In this document: positions 17,916-26,312 of the stretch, in pieces
How positions within the stretch are numbered: the first letter of the stretch is position 1
Layout: every line of letters starts with the position of its first letter
Assembly: GCF_000306945.1 (NCBI RefSeq)
Contig: NC_018518.1
Coordinates: forward strand, 744,001-808,000
Reading direction: 5' to 3'
DNA: 64,000 nucleotides
DNA from: Bordetella pertussis 18323
GTDB taxonomy: Bacteria > Pseudomonadota > Gammaproteobacteria > Burkholderiales > Burkholderiaceae_B
Made by a program: the position numbers and the translations under genes
Notes under the pieces: generated by a model
What the model was told of the DNA's origin: nothing
What the model saw: the letters and a program-made list of their open reading frames with translations, nothing else
Databases searched by the model: none

Positions 17916-18905
17916 ATGACACGTTGGCAGCAATGGATCATCGCCGCGCTGGGGTGCGGCGCGGCCTGCCTGGGCATTGCGACGAGCGCCCTGGCAGCTC
18001 CGGCCGGCTACCCGAAAGGACCGGTCACCCTGGTGGTGCCGACCGGCCCCGGCGGCGGCACCGACCTGGCGGCGCGCGCGTTTTCCGAGCGGCTCTCCGC
18101 CATACTGGGCCAGCCCGTGGTGGTGGACAACCGCGCCGGCGCCGGCGGCATCATCGGCACGCAGGATGTGGCCAAGTCCAGGCCGGACGGACACACGCTG
18201 CTCATCTCCAGCAACCAGTTCGGCATCCTGCCGGCGGTGCAGGACAACCTGCCTTTCGATCCGGTCAAGGATTTCATCCCCGTCACCTCCATCGGCCTGA
18301 TTCCGACCCTGGTGCTGGTGAACCCGTCGTTGCCGGTGCGGTCGGTCGCCGAACTGATCGATTACGCGCGCAAGCAGCCCGGCGGCGTGCAGTACGCGTC
18401 GGCCGGAATCGGCTCGCCCAACCATCTGTTTGCGGCAATGTTCGGTTCGATGGCCGACGTGCCGATGATGCACGTGCCGTTCCGGGGCACATCGCCGGCG
18501 CTGGTGGCCGTCGCCGGCGGGCAGACCGCCGTGGCCTTCGCCTCCCAGCCGGCCTCGCAGAGTTTCGTCGCCGCCGGCAAGCTGCGCGCCATCGCGGTCA
18601 CCTCGGCCCGGCGCCTGCCGTCCTTGCCGGACCTGCCGCCGGTGTCCGATACCGTGCCCGGCTACGACGCCGATATCTGGCTGGGCGTGTGGGCCGTGGC
18701 CGGTACGCCGGACACGGTGGTGGACGCCATTCATGCCGCGTTCGAGGAGGCCTTGAAGGATCCACGCGTGATCGACAGCCTGGGCAAGATGGGCATCGTG
18801 GTGGCGACCCGCTCCCGCCAGGACTTCACCGCCATGGTCGAGCGCGAGATCGGCAAGTGGGCCCGCGTCGTCGCCGAGGCCGGCGACGGTTTCCAGAAGC
18901 AATAG
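17916..18905 (+). CDS. TctC/Bug family periplasmic substrate-binding protein
   Basis: 329 aa with a signal peptide ending ATSALAAPAG. The mature protein opens with YPKGPVTLVVPTGPGGGTD, the first beta strand and carboxylate-binding loop of the family, and contains VVVDNRAGAGGIIGTQDVAKSRPDG. Bug proteins bind small carboxylates or amides for tripartite tricarboxylate transport. No TctA/TctB membrane genes are nearby, so it must share a transporter or act as a sensor. Its place after the methylaspartate-lyase-like gene suggests it captures the substrate of this pathway. Confidence 0.9.
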   Translation: MTRWQQWIIAALGCGAACLGIATSALAAPAGYPKGPVTLVVPTGPGGGTDLAARAFSERLSAILGQPVVVDNRAGAGGIIGTQDVAKSRPDGHTLLISSNQFGILPAVQDNLPFDPVKDFIPVTSIGLIPTLVLVNPSLPVRSVAELIDYARKQPGGVQYASAGIGSPNHLFAAMFGSMADVPMMHVPFRGTSPALVAVAGGQTAVAFASQPASQSFVAAGKLRAIAVTSARRLPSLPDLPPVSDTVPGYDADIWLGVWAVAGTPDTVVDAIHAAFEEALKDPRVIDSLGKMGIVVATRSRQDFTAMVEREIGKWARVVAEAGDGFQKQ

Positions 18906-18935
18906 CCGCCAACCATCCGATCGCTGGAGTGCCGC

Positions 18936-20324
18936 ATGCAGCTCGCATCGCCGTCGCCCGCCGTGGGCGTCACCCGGCCGCTGGCCGACGCCATCGTGGC
19001 CACCGCATCCTCCAGGCTGGGCGCCGCCACGCTTCAGACGGCGCAGGCCTGCCTGCTCGACAGCCTGGCGGTGACGCTGGCCGGTGCGCAAGAGCCGCTG
19101 GTTGCCGTGCTTGACCGCACGCTCGCCGGTTTCGGCGGCGCGGGGCAGGCCACGCTGATCGGCCGGGGCAGGCGTGCGCCGTTGCCCGACGCGGCGCTGG
19201 TCAATGGCGCCGCGGGCCATGCGTTCGATTTCGACGATATGCACATCGAGTCGGCCATGCATCCGAGCGTGCCGGTGGTCGCGGCCGCCCTGGCCGTGGC
19301 CGAACACGAGGGCGCGGACGGAGCGGCGCTGCTGCGGGCCCTGGCGCTGGGCATCGAGGCGCAGCTGCGCATCGGCGAGGCGGTGCGGCCCCACCATTAC
19401 CAGCGGGGCTGGCATGCCACCGGCACGCTCGGCCATTTCGGCGCGGCGGTCGCGGCGGGTTGCCTGCTGGGACTGGACGCGCAACAGACGACGATGGCGC
19501 TCGGTATCGCCGGTACGCAGGCCAGCGGCCCGAAAGAGACTTTCGGCACCATGTCCAAGCCGCTGCATGCCGGCCAGGCGGCGCGCAACGGCGTGATGGC
19601 CGCGCTGCTGGCGCGCCAGGGGTACACGAGCACCGAGGATATCCTGGACGGGCATTATGGGTTCGGCCGCGTGTGCGGCGATGGCGCGCATTGGGACGGC
19701 CTGCTCGACGGCTGGGGCGAGCGCTGGTCCATGCACGACATTCTCTACAAGCCGCACGCCTCGTCCTTTTGCACGCAGGCATTGATCGAATGCGCCCTGG
19801 CCCTGCGTGCGACGCCGGGCTTTGCCTGGACGGCGGTGGCGCGGATACATGGCGAAGTCAGCGCGATGTCCATGGCCAATGCGCGCATCGTCGAGCCGCG
19901 CGACGGCATGCAGGCCAAGTTCAGCCTGTCCCATGCGATTGCCCAGGGCCTCGTGCATGGCCAGGCCACGATTGCAGATTTCTCCGATGCCCGCGCGCGC
20001 GAGCCGGCCCTGCGGGCCTTGCGCGCGCGCACCACGATCGCGCAAGGGGCCGGGCTGGCCTGGCCCGAAGCCATCGTCACCGTGACGCTGGCCGACGGCA
20101 GCCAGTTGCGCCGGCACGCGGACCTGCGCGCGAGTACCGCTACGTCGCAGGACAAATGGCGCGTCACGCTCGGCAAGTTCATGAGCGTGGCCGGCGCCGT
20201 GCCCGGTTTCGCGTCCTGTGACGCGGTGCGCGACGCCGTGCTGCGCCTGCCCGAGGCGCCCGGCGCGGTAGCGGCCCTGATGGCGCTGCTGCGGCCGCAG
20301 GCCGCGACGCCCTCCGGAGCCTGA
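18936..20324 (+). CDS. MmgE/PrpD family protein
   Basis: 462 aa, the normal length for the MmgE/PrpD family, which includes 2-methylcitrate dehydratase and cis-aconitate decarboxylase. Family features seen include CLLDSLAVTLAGAQEP near the N-terminus, the conserved NGAAGHAFDFDDMH, HPSVPVVAAALA, GWHATGTLGHFGAAVAAGCLLGLD and KPLHAGQAARNGVMAALLARQG. Substrate cannot be set from sequence. In this operon it probably hydrates, dehydrates or decarboxylates a di- or tricarboxylate formed by one of the two lyases. It starts 30 nt after the upstream TctC gene. Confidence 0.88.
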   Translation: MQLASPSPAVGVTRPLADAIVATASSRLGAATLQTAQACLLDSLAVTLAGAQEPLVAVLDRTLAGFGGAGQATLIGRGRRAPLPDAALVNGAAGHAFDFDDMHIESAMHPSVPVVAAALAVAEHEGADGAALLRALALGIEAQLRIGEAVRPHHYQRGWHATGTLGHFGAAVAAGCLLGLDAQQTTMALGIAGTQASGPKETFGTMSKPLHAGQAARNGVMAALLARQGYTSTEDILDGHYGFGRVCGDGAHWDGLLDGWGERWSMHDILYKPHASSFCTQALIECALALRATPGFAWTAVARIHGEVSAMSMANARIVEPRDGMQAKFSLSHAIAQGLVHGQATIADFSDARAREPALRALRARTTIAQGAGLAWPEAIVTVTLADGSQLRRHADLRASTATSQDKWRVTLGKFMSVAGAVPGFASCDAVRDAVLRLPEAPGAVAALMALLRPQAATPSGA

Positions 20325-20371
20325 GACCGCCTGCTTTCCCAACCCCATTGCCATTACACGAGGAGACCCGC

Positions 20372-21865
20372 ATGACGACTTTGGGAGTCGGGGCGATCCT
20401 GTCGGCGGAACCCGCCGAGATCGTCCGCCGCTTGACCTTCGCCACCAAGGAGGCCGCCGCAGCCGGCCACGAGGATCTGTTCCATGCCATGTCGCGCGTC
20501 AATCTCGCGCATGCCGTGATGCTGCGCGACCGCAACCTGATACCGCCCGAGGCCGCGCGGGCGCTGGTGGCGCTGATGGTCGAACTGTTCGAGCGCGGAC
20601 CGTCCAGCGTCGCGCTGGAGGCCGGCGCCGGCGACCTGTATCCGCAGATCGAGGCGCACGCGGCCGCGCTGCTGGGCGCCGACGTGGCGGGCTACCTGCA
20701 GCTCGGGCGGTCGCGCGGCGACGTCATTCCGTCGGCGATGCGCCTGAAGCTGCGTATCAAGCTGATGCGCCTGCTGGCGTCGGTGCTGGCCCTGCGCGAA
20801 GCGATTCTCGATCGGGCCGTCGAGCATGCCGATACCATCATGCCCGCCTACACGCACTGGCAGCAGTCGCAGATCATGACGGTGGGGCATTTCCTGGGCC
20901 GGTTCAGCGCCTGGCTGGAGCGGGATACGCAGCGCCTGTTCGAATGCGTGTCGCGCCACAATCTTTCGGTGCTGGGCAGCGCCAACGGCGTGGGCACCAG
21001 CGTGCGGGTCGACCGCGCAATGACCGCCGCCTGGCTGGGGCACGACGAGCCCACGCTGTCCACGGGCGACGGCACCAATGCCTGGGACTACATGATCGAA
21101 CCCGTATCGGTGGCGGTGCTGCTGTGCTCCCACCTGGCGCGCCTGACGGGCAACTTCATTCTCTGGCACACCCAGGAGTTCGGCATGGTGCGGCTAAGCG
21201 ATGCATTCTGCACCGCCAGCACCTATCTGCCGCACAAGCGCAATCCCGAACCGCTCGAGACCGTCAAGGTGTTCGCCGAGCAGGTGCAGGGGGCGCTGGC
21301 CACGGTCTACCTGATGGCGCGCAACGAGGACTGGCCGCACAGCCTCATCAACCACGGCTTCGACGCGATCAATGGCGCCTTGACGCTCAGCGGCGACGCG
21401 GCGGACCTGACCGGCGCCATCATGCGCGACATCAGCTTCGACCCCGCGCGCATGCGCGAGCTGCTGGACCTGAGCTATGCCACGGCGTCGGAAGTGGCCA
21501 ACACGCTGGTGGCGGCCGGCGGCCTGCCGTTTCGGGAGGCGCACGAGATCGTCGGCACGGCGGTACGCGCCTGCATGGCGGACGGACGGGCTGCGCTCAC
21601 GCTGGCGCGGGTGCGCGACGCGGCCCGCGGCATGGGCATCGACCTGCCGCCGATCGACGATGCGCAGCTGGCTGCCTGCATCGATCCGGGCAATTTCGTG
21701 CAGGCCATCCATTCCAGCGGCGGGACGGCGCCCGCGGAGGTGCGCCGCGTGCTCGCCGTGTGGCGGGACGCGCTGCACGCGGACCAGCGCGCGTGGCGGC
21801 AGTGGCAGGACCGCTACGACGAGGCGGACCGCGCATTGCTGGCGAGCGCGCGCGGCGGCGCTTGA
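20372..21865 (+). CDS. Argininosuccinate lyase-like C-N lyase
   Basis: 497-aa member of the fumarase/aspartase superfamily, closest to argininosuccinate lyase. The catalytic region MPAYTHWQQSQ parallels the YTHLQ motif of ASL. The superfamily signature loop reads ASTYLPHKRNPEPLE in place of GSSxMPxKxNPD, so the first loop Ser is kept and the second is Thr. A duplicate arginine-biosynthetic argH would not need this context. In an operon with a methylaspartate-lyase homologue and two TctC proteins, a degradative lyase for an N-substituted aspartate (as in EDDS lyase) is more likely. ATG at 20372 follows GAGGAGAC. Confidence 0.85.
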   Translation: MTTLGVGAILSAEPAEIVRRLTFATKEAAAAGHEDLFHAMSRVNLAHAVMLRDRNLIPPEAARALVALMVELFERGPSSVALEAGAGDLYPQIEAHAAALLGADVAGYLQLGRSRGDVIPSAMRLKLRIKLMRLLASVLALREAILDRAVEHADTIMPAYTHWQQSQIMTVGHFLGRFSAWLERDTQRLFECVSRHNLSVLGSANGVGTSVRVDRAMTAAWLGHDEPTLSTGDGTNAWDYMIEPVSVAVLLCSHLARLTGNFILWHTQEFGMVRLSDAFCTASTYLPHKRNPEPLETVKVFAEQVQGALATVYLMARNEDWPHSLINHGFDAINGALTLSGDAADLTGAIMRDISFDPARMRELLDLSYATASEVANTLVAAGGLPFREAHEIVGTAVRACMADGRAALTLARVRDAARGMGIDLPPIDDAQLAACIDPGNFVQAIHSSGGTAPAEVRRVLAVWRDALHADQRAWRQWQDRYDEADRALLASARGGA

Positions 21866-21923
21866 ATCCGGACCGGCGCGGCGGCCGCTACCGTCGCCCG
21901 GCTGTTTACTTCAGGAGGTTTGC

Positions 21924-22907
21924 ATGGCTGACCTGTTTTCAGTGCTGCGTATCGCATACACCCTTGCGCTGGGCGCGGCGCTGGCCGCGCCGGCGGCCGT
22001 CGCGGCGCCGTTTCCCGACCGTCCGGTGCGCCTGGTCGTGCCCTATCCGCCGGGCGGCGGCGCCGACATCTTCGCCCGCACCCTGTCCGAGCCGCTGGCG
22101 GCCCAGCTGGGCCAGCCAGTCATCGTCGAGAACCGGCCCGGGGCCAACGGCATCATCGGCACCGATGCCGTCGCCCGCGCCGCGCCCGACGGCTACACCA
22201 TCCTGCTGGGCAACAGCGGGCCCAATGCCATCAACCAGGCCATTTATCCCGACCTTCCCTATGACGCGGTCGACAGCTTCGAGGAAGTCAGCCTGATCGG
22301 CTACACCACCCATGTGCTGGTGGTGCATCCGGGCGTGCAGGCCCGCTCGGTGACCGAGCTGATCGCGCTGGCGCGCCGCTCGCCCGGGCAGCTGAACTTC
22401 GCCTCGACCGGGCAGGGCGGCACGCCGCACCTGGCGGGCGAGCTGTTCAAGCTGATGACCGGCACGGACATGGTGCACGTGCCCTACAAGGGCGCGTCGC
22501 CCTCCAACGCGGACGTGATCGCCGGGCAGGTGCAGCTGACGTTCAACACGCTGCCGCCGTTGATGACCTCGATCAGGGCCGGCAAGGTGCGCGCGCTGGC
22601 CGTCACCGGCAAGCAGCGTTCGCAACTGCTGCCCGAGGTGCCCACCATCGATGAGGCCGGCGTGGCCGGCTACGATGTGCAGACCTGGTACGGCATCCAT
22701 GCGCCGGCGGGCACGCCGGCGGCGGTCGTGGATCGGCTCAACCAGGCCCTGGTGGCCGTCCTGTCCAACGCCCAGGTGCGCGCGGCGCTGGTGGGGCAGG
22801 GCTATGAGGTTGCCACCAGCACCCCCGGCGAGTTTTCCCGGATGGTGCGCGACGACGTGGCGAAGTGGCGCAAGGTCGTGAAGGAGGCCAAGGTCAAGGT
22901 CGACTGA
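21924..22907 (+). CDS. TctC/Bug family periplasmic substrate-binding protein
   Basis: 327 aa. Signal peptide of about 26 residues ending PAAVAAPF. Mature start FPDRPVRLVVPYPPGGGADIFAR, then VIVENRPGANGIIGTDAVARAAPDG and MVHVPYKGASPSNADVIAG, all standard Bug-family elements. It is the last gene of the lyase operon, 58 nt after the ASL-like gene, with AGGAGG before the ATG. Two different binding proteins in one operon suggest either two substrates or one uptake protein and one sensory protein. The IS110 element starts within about 100 nt downstream. Confidence 0.9.
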   Translation: MADLFSVLRIAYTLALGAALAAPAAVAAPFPDRPVRLVVPYPPGGGADIFARTLSEPLAAQLGQPVIVENRPGANGIIGTDAVARAAPDGYTILLGNSGPNAINQAIYPDLPYDAVDSFEEVSLIGYTTHVLVVHPGVQARSVTELIALARRSPGQLNFASTGQGGTPHLAGELFKLMTGTDMVHVPYKGASPSNADVIAGQVQLTFNTLPPLMTSIRAGKVRALAVTGKQRSQLLPEVPTIDEAGVAGYDVQTWYGIHAPAGTPAAVVDRLNQALVAVLSNAQVRAALVGQGYEVATSTPGEFSRMVRDDVAKWRKVVKEAKVKVD

Positions 22908-22939
22908 GCCGGCGCGCAGGTGTCTTGTATCTTTCCTCC

Positions 22940-23108
22940 GGTGGTGATTAGCTATCACCACCGCGCGCCGATGACCGCGAGTTGGTGCCCAAAGCGAGGA
23001 CTTTGTGGGACAGATAGCGGCTCGGCAGCGCACTGCTGGGCCGGCGAGACACTGGACGGTATCGTAGGGCGAGGACCCTGTATGTACAAGGCAAGTGGGC
23101 GCAGTGGC
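22940..23108 (+). ncRNA. IS110 bridge RNA candidate
   Basis: Three structured units. First, a perfect 9-bp hairpin, GGTGGTGAT/ATCACCACC (22940-22962). Second, a large loop closed by GCCGA/TCGGC (22967-22971 with 23022-23026) and CCGC/GCGG, containing the inner hairpin CAAAG-CGAGGA-CTTTG (22990-23005). Third, a larger loop closed by CACTGC/GCAGTG (23031-23036 with 23101-23106), containing the inner hairpin AGGG-CGAGGA-CCCT (23066-23079). This matches the 5' stem-loop, target-binding loop and donor-binding loop order known for IS621-type bridge RNAs. The identical CGAGGA apex in both loops supports a shared architecture. The exact ends are unknown. Confidence 0.72.
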
Positions 23109-24120
23109 TGACAGCAGTTTGTTATCTGCAGGAGGCCAAGTCCATGTTTTCATAGGTATTGATGTATCAAAGGCCAAGCTGGATTGCACGTTGCTGACGG
23201 CTGAGGCTGACAAGCATAAGACCAAGGTGGTGGTCAACACCGCCGCGGGCGTACAAGCCCTGCTGGCGTGGTGCGCCAAACACGGCGCACAGCCGGCGCA
23301 GTTGCACGCCATCCTGGAGCCTACGGGTCTGTATCACGAGCAAGCGGCCACGGCGCTGCCCCAGGTCCGGGTCTCTTTGGTCAATCCCGCCCAGGCCCGG
23401 GACTTTGCCAAGGCCTTGGCGCTGCGCTCCAAAAATGATGCGCTCGACAGCTACGTGCTGGCTCGCTATGGACAGACGCTGAGCCCGGCGCTGTGGCACC
23501 CGGCGCCCTTGCATGCGCGTCAACTGCGCGCCTTGTTGACGCGACGCGAGGCGCTGAGCAAGGATCTGTTGCGTGAGCTCAATCGCAAAGAGAAGAGCCA
23601 GTTCAGCCCCTCGGCGCCCTTGGTCGATGGTTCCATCGACAAGGCCATCGCGTTCTTGCGCGAACAGATCAAACAAATCGAGCGGGCGATCGATCAGCAC
23701 ATCGACAACCACCCCGACCTCAAGCAAGACTGCGAGCTGCTGAACTCCATCCCCGCCATCGGGCCTCAGGCCGGCAACGCCATCCTGGCCGTCATGCACA
23801 ATCGGCATATCGACTCCGCCCAGAGCCTGGCCGCCTATCTCGGGGTGGTCCCTGTGCAGCGCCAATCCGGCAGCAGTCTGAACAGCTGCGCACGCCTGTC
23901 CAAAGCCGGCCCCTCCCAGGTGCGCGCCACGTTATACATGGCGGCCCTGGTTGGGACCCGCCACAACCCCCACATCCGCGCCCTTTACCAGCGCCTGCTC
24001 AAAGCAGGAAAAAGCAAAAAGGCCGCGCTGGGCGCGGCCATGAGAAAACTGGTGCATCTGTGCTTCGGGGTCCTCAAAAACCGCATCCCCTACCAGCCCA
24101 ATTACGCCATGAACGGTTGA
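23095..24120 (+). CDS. IS110-family transposase (DEDD recombinase)
   Basis: 341-aa recombinase. The N-terminal RuvC-like DEDD domain begins FIGIDVSKAKLD (first Asp), with Glu in HAILEPTGLYHE and Asp pair region KNDALDSYVLARYG. The C-terminal transposase_20 domain has LNSIPAIGPQAGNAILAV, AAYLGVVPVQRQSG and the conserved Ser-containing segment LYMAAL. The start is uncertain: GTG at 23095 or 23104, or TTG near 23119, all fit, and the first two overlap the end of the proposed bridge RNA. The frame is complete, so the element could be active. Confidence 0.95.
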   Translation: MGAVADSSLLSAGGQVHVFIGIDVSKAKLDCTLLTAEADKHKTKVVVNTAAGVQALLAWCAKHGAQPAQLHAILEPTGLYHEQAATALPQVRVSLVNPAQARDFAKALALRSKNDALDSYVLARYGQTLSPALWHPAPLHARQLRALLTRREALSKDLLRELNRKEKSQFSPSAPLVDGSIDKAIAFLREQIKQIERAIDQHIDNHPDLKQDCELLNSIPAIGPQAGNAILAVMHNRHIDSAQSLAAYLGVVPVQRQSGSSLNSCARLSKAGPSQVRATLYMAALVGTRHNPHIRALYQRLLKAGKSKKAALGAAMRKLVHLCFGVLKNRIPYQPNYAMNG

Positions 24121-24125
24121 CTGCC

Positions 24126-24285
24126 AAGACGGTATCTGTCCCCGCAGGGGGGCTGGCGCCTGCAAGATTTCATGGCGTCTGCCCGTGCGTGTGCCTGTCC
24201 CCGCTGGGACAGGCACACTGCCGTACGCCATCGACGCTTGACGACTAAGACAGTATCTGTCCCCGCAGGGGGACTGACACCTGCT
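24126..24285. repeat. Dispersed repeat cluster: two 38-bp repeats around a hairpin
   Basis: Two near-identical direct repeats, 24126-24163 and 24248-24285, share AAGACnGTATCTGTCCCCGC followed by AGGGGG and CTGnCnCCTGC. Between them is a 13-bp perfect hairpin (GTGTGCCTGTCCC/GGGACAGGCACAC, 24189-24218). The same hairpin with a degenerate repeat occurs in opposite orientation at 58071-58140. Similarity between the two repeats may extend upstream to a CGnTTGAC at the transposase stop. Confidence 0.8.
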
Positions 24286-24316
24286 GATTGTCGACACCCG
24301 CCCCGTGCGCCAGCGC

Positions 24317-25141
24317 TCAGTACGTGCCGGGGTACGCGCCGCCATCGATCAGCATGTTCTGCCCGGTGATGTAGCCGGCGTGCACGCTGCACAGGAAGGC
24401 GCAGAGCGCGCCGAACTCGTCGGGACGGCCGAAGCGGCCGGCGGGGATGCCCAGCTGCTGTTCCTCGCGCAGCGCTTCGATACTTTGGCCGCACGCCTGC
24501 GCCGCGACGCGCATCGTGCTCTTCAGCCTGTCGGTGTCGAACCTGCCCGGGAGGATGTTGTTGATGGTGACCCCGCGGGCCGCGATCTCCGAGCGGGCCA
24601 GGCCGGCGATAAAGCCGGTCAGGCCGGAGCGGGCGCCATTGGACAGGCCCAGCGTGCTGATCGGCGCCTTCACGGCGGTCGAGGTGATGTTGACGATGCG
24701 TCCGAAGCCGCGCGCCTGCATGCCGTCCACCGTGGCCTTGATCAGCGCGATGGGCGTCAGCATGTTGGCGTCGATCGCCTTGATCCAGTCATCGCGGTCC
24801 CAGTCCTGGTATTGCCCCGGCGGCGGACCGCCGGCGTTGGTCACCACGATGTCGAAGTCCGGCCCGGGGCCGCCCGGCGCTTCGAGCGCGGCCTGCCTGC
24901 CTGGCTCGGTGGTGATGTCGCAGGCGACGGCGATGACCTTGCCTGCCTGGCCGCCCGATTGCCGGGCCTGGTTTTCGGCGTCCTTGCGCAGCGCGGACGC
25001 CGCGTCCTGCAAGACGCCGTCGTTGCGCGCGTTGATGACGACGTTGACGCCGTTCTGCAGCAGCGCGCTGGCGCAGCCATAGCCGAGCCCCTTGCTGGCG
25101 CCGCATACCAGCGCCCACCGTCCTGCAATGCCGAGATCCAT
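24317..25141 (-). CDS. SDR family oxidoreductase with SxxxR in place of YxxxK
   Basis: 274-aa short-chain dehydrogenase-like protein. Cofactor motif ALVCGASKGLGYGCASAL, VVTNAGGPPPG strand, GRIVNITSTAV (catalytic Ser strand) and C-terminal AGYITGQNMLIDGG are clear. At the active site the sequence reads LGLSNGARSGLTGF, so the Tyr and Lys positions hold Ser and Arg by eye. This variant is recurrent in a divergent SDR subgroup and it also occurs in the SDR at 5040. It is transcribed away from the LysR gene's 3' end on the same strand, with 77 nt between, and may be co-transcribed with it. Confidence 0.86.
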   Translation of the reverse strand: MDLGIAGRWALVCGASKGLGYGCASALLQNGVNVVINARNDGVLQDAASALRKDAENQARQSGGQAGKVIAVACDITTEPGRQAALEAPGGPGPDFDIVVTNAGGPPPGQYQDWDRDDWIKAIDANMLTPIALIKATVDGMQARGFGRIVNITSTAVKAPISTLGLSNGARSGLTGFIAGLARSEIAARGVTINNILPGRFDTDRLKSTMRVAAQACGQSIEALREEQQLGIPAGRFGRPDEFGALCAFLCSVHAGYITGQNMLIDGGAYPGTY

Positions 25142-25218
25142 GTGTGTCTTCCTTGGGTTGGATGGCCGGTCCGAGCGGGAACGGGCCTGAATTACGAAAA
25201 GCGTGGGGGGCGCCGCCG

Positions 25219-26142
25219 TCAGCCTGCGGCCGGGCCGGCGCGCGCCGCCGGCACTGCGTCGACCAGCTCCCAGGCCTGGCGCAGCATCTCGTAGGCCTGG
25301 CGCGCGGGCGAGTCGTCCGCATGCGGGCGTATCCACAGGTGATAGGTCATCTCGGGCAGCGGCGGCAGGCCGTCGGCCTCGTCCAGCATGCGCATGTCGG
25401 GCGCGAGCAGGTCGATGCTGCGCGGGGTGACGCCCAGTCCGGCGCGGATCGCCGCCTTGATGCCGACCAGGTCGGGCACGATGCGCGTGACCGTCCAGCG
25501 TATATGGTGCTGCTCGAGCGCCGCCAGGGCCATTTCGCGATAGATGCTGGAGCCGTCGGCCAGGATCAGCGGCAAGGCCTTGTCGGGGCGGTGCACATAG
25601 TCCGCGGCGCATAGCCAGACCACCGGCGAGCGTTTCAGGATCAGCCCCTCGAATTCCTGGTGAAAGCGGGCCGAGATGGCCATGTCGATTTCGCCGCGCT
25701 GCAGCAGCTCGAACAGCCGCGGCGCGCGGTCTATGCAGACGTCGATGTTCAACTGCGGCAAGGCCTGGCTGGCCTGCCGCAGGATGGAGGGCAGCAGGGT
25801 CTCGACGGCGTCGTGCGGCGAGCCGATGCGCAGCGTGCCCTGCAGGCGTTCCTGGAAAACGCGGAAGACCTCGTCGTTGAGCGCCAGCACCTGGCTTGCG
25901 TACTTGAGCATCTTCTGCCCGTCCTCGGTCAGGACGCGGCTGCGCCCCTGCTTCTCGAACAGGGCGGTGCCCAGCGTCGCTTCCAGCTGATGCATCTGGT
26001 GGGTAATGGCCGGCTGTGTCTTGAACAGCTTTTCCGCGGTGGCGGAAAAGCTGCCGGTCTGCGCAATGGTCACCAGAGTGCGCAACTGCTGCATGTCCAG
26101 ATGGCGCACGGATCGTATCCCCTGTCTTGATTTATTAATCAT
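25219..26142 (-). CDS. LysR family transcriptional regulator
   Basis: 307 aa. The N-terminal winged HTH is at about residues 17-75 (MQQLRTLVTIAQTGSFSATAEKLFKTQPAITHQMHQLE), followed by the periplasmic-binding-like effector domain (LRIGSPHDAVETLLPSIL onward). Starts at 26142 or at Met17 (26094) are both possible; the second fits the usual LysR N-terminus better. It is divergent from the PLP-lyase/dioxygenase-rhodanese operon (from 26313) with 170 bp between, the classical arrangement for a LysR activator and its target. An AT-rich patch at about 26130-26175 probably holds the promoters. Confidence 0.92.
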   Translation of the reverse strand: MINKSRQGIRSVRHLDMQQLRTLVTIAQTGSFSATAEKLFKTQPAITHQMHQLEATLGTALFEKQGRSRVLTEDGQKMLKYASQVLALNDEVFRVFQERLQGTLRIGSPHDAVETLLPSILRQASQALPQLNIDVCIDRAPRLFELLQRGEIDMAISARFHQEFEGLILKRSPVVWLCAADYVHRPDKALPLILADGSSIYREMALAALEQHHIRWTVTRIVPDLVGIKAAIRAGLGVTPRSIDLLAPDMRMLDEADGLPPLPEMTYHLWIRPHADDSPARQAYEMLRQAWELVDAVPAARAGPAAG

Positions 26143-26312
26143 TTTAATGGTTCAGGAAAATCTTTCATTAGTAGACGCTGCGCCGGCTACCTAGAATTCC
26201 TCTCGTTGTCTGTGCCCGCCGCATGCGCGGGCGCGCATTTCGCTCCTGCCCGGGCGGCGCCTGTCGCGCCGCGGGCAGGTCCGTCCGAACACTTTCACTT
26301 CTGCAGGTGCTC

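Larger units (their letters stand above)
22925..24125 (+). mobile_element. IS110-family element (IS1663-like), limits approximate
   Basis: Comprises a 5' non-coding end of about 170-190 nt with a bridge-RNA-like fold and the transposase gene to 24120. IS110 elements lack clear terminal repeats, so both limits are estimates: the left lies between the tctC stop and the first hairpin (22908-22939), the right just after the transposase stop, before the repeat at 24126. The placement of the RNA upstream of the recombinase is that of the IS110 rather than the IS1111 group. Confidence 0.8.
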
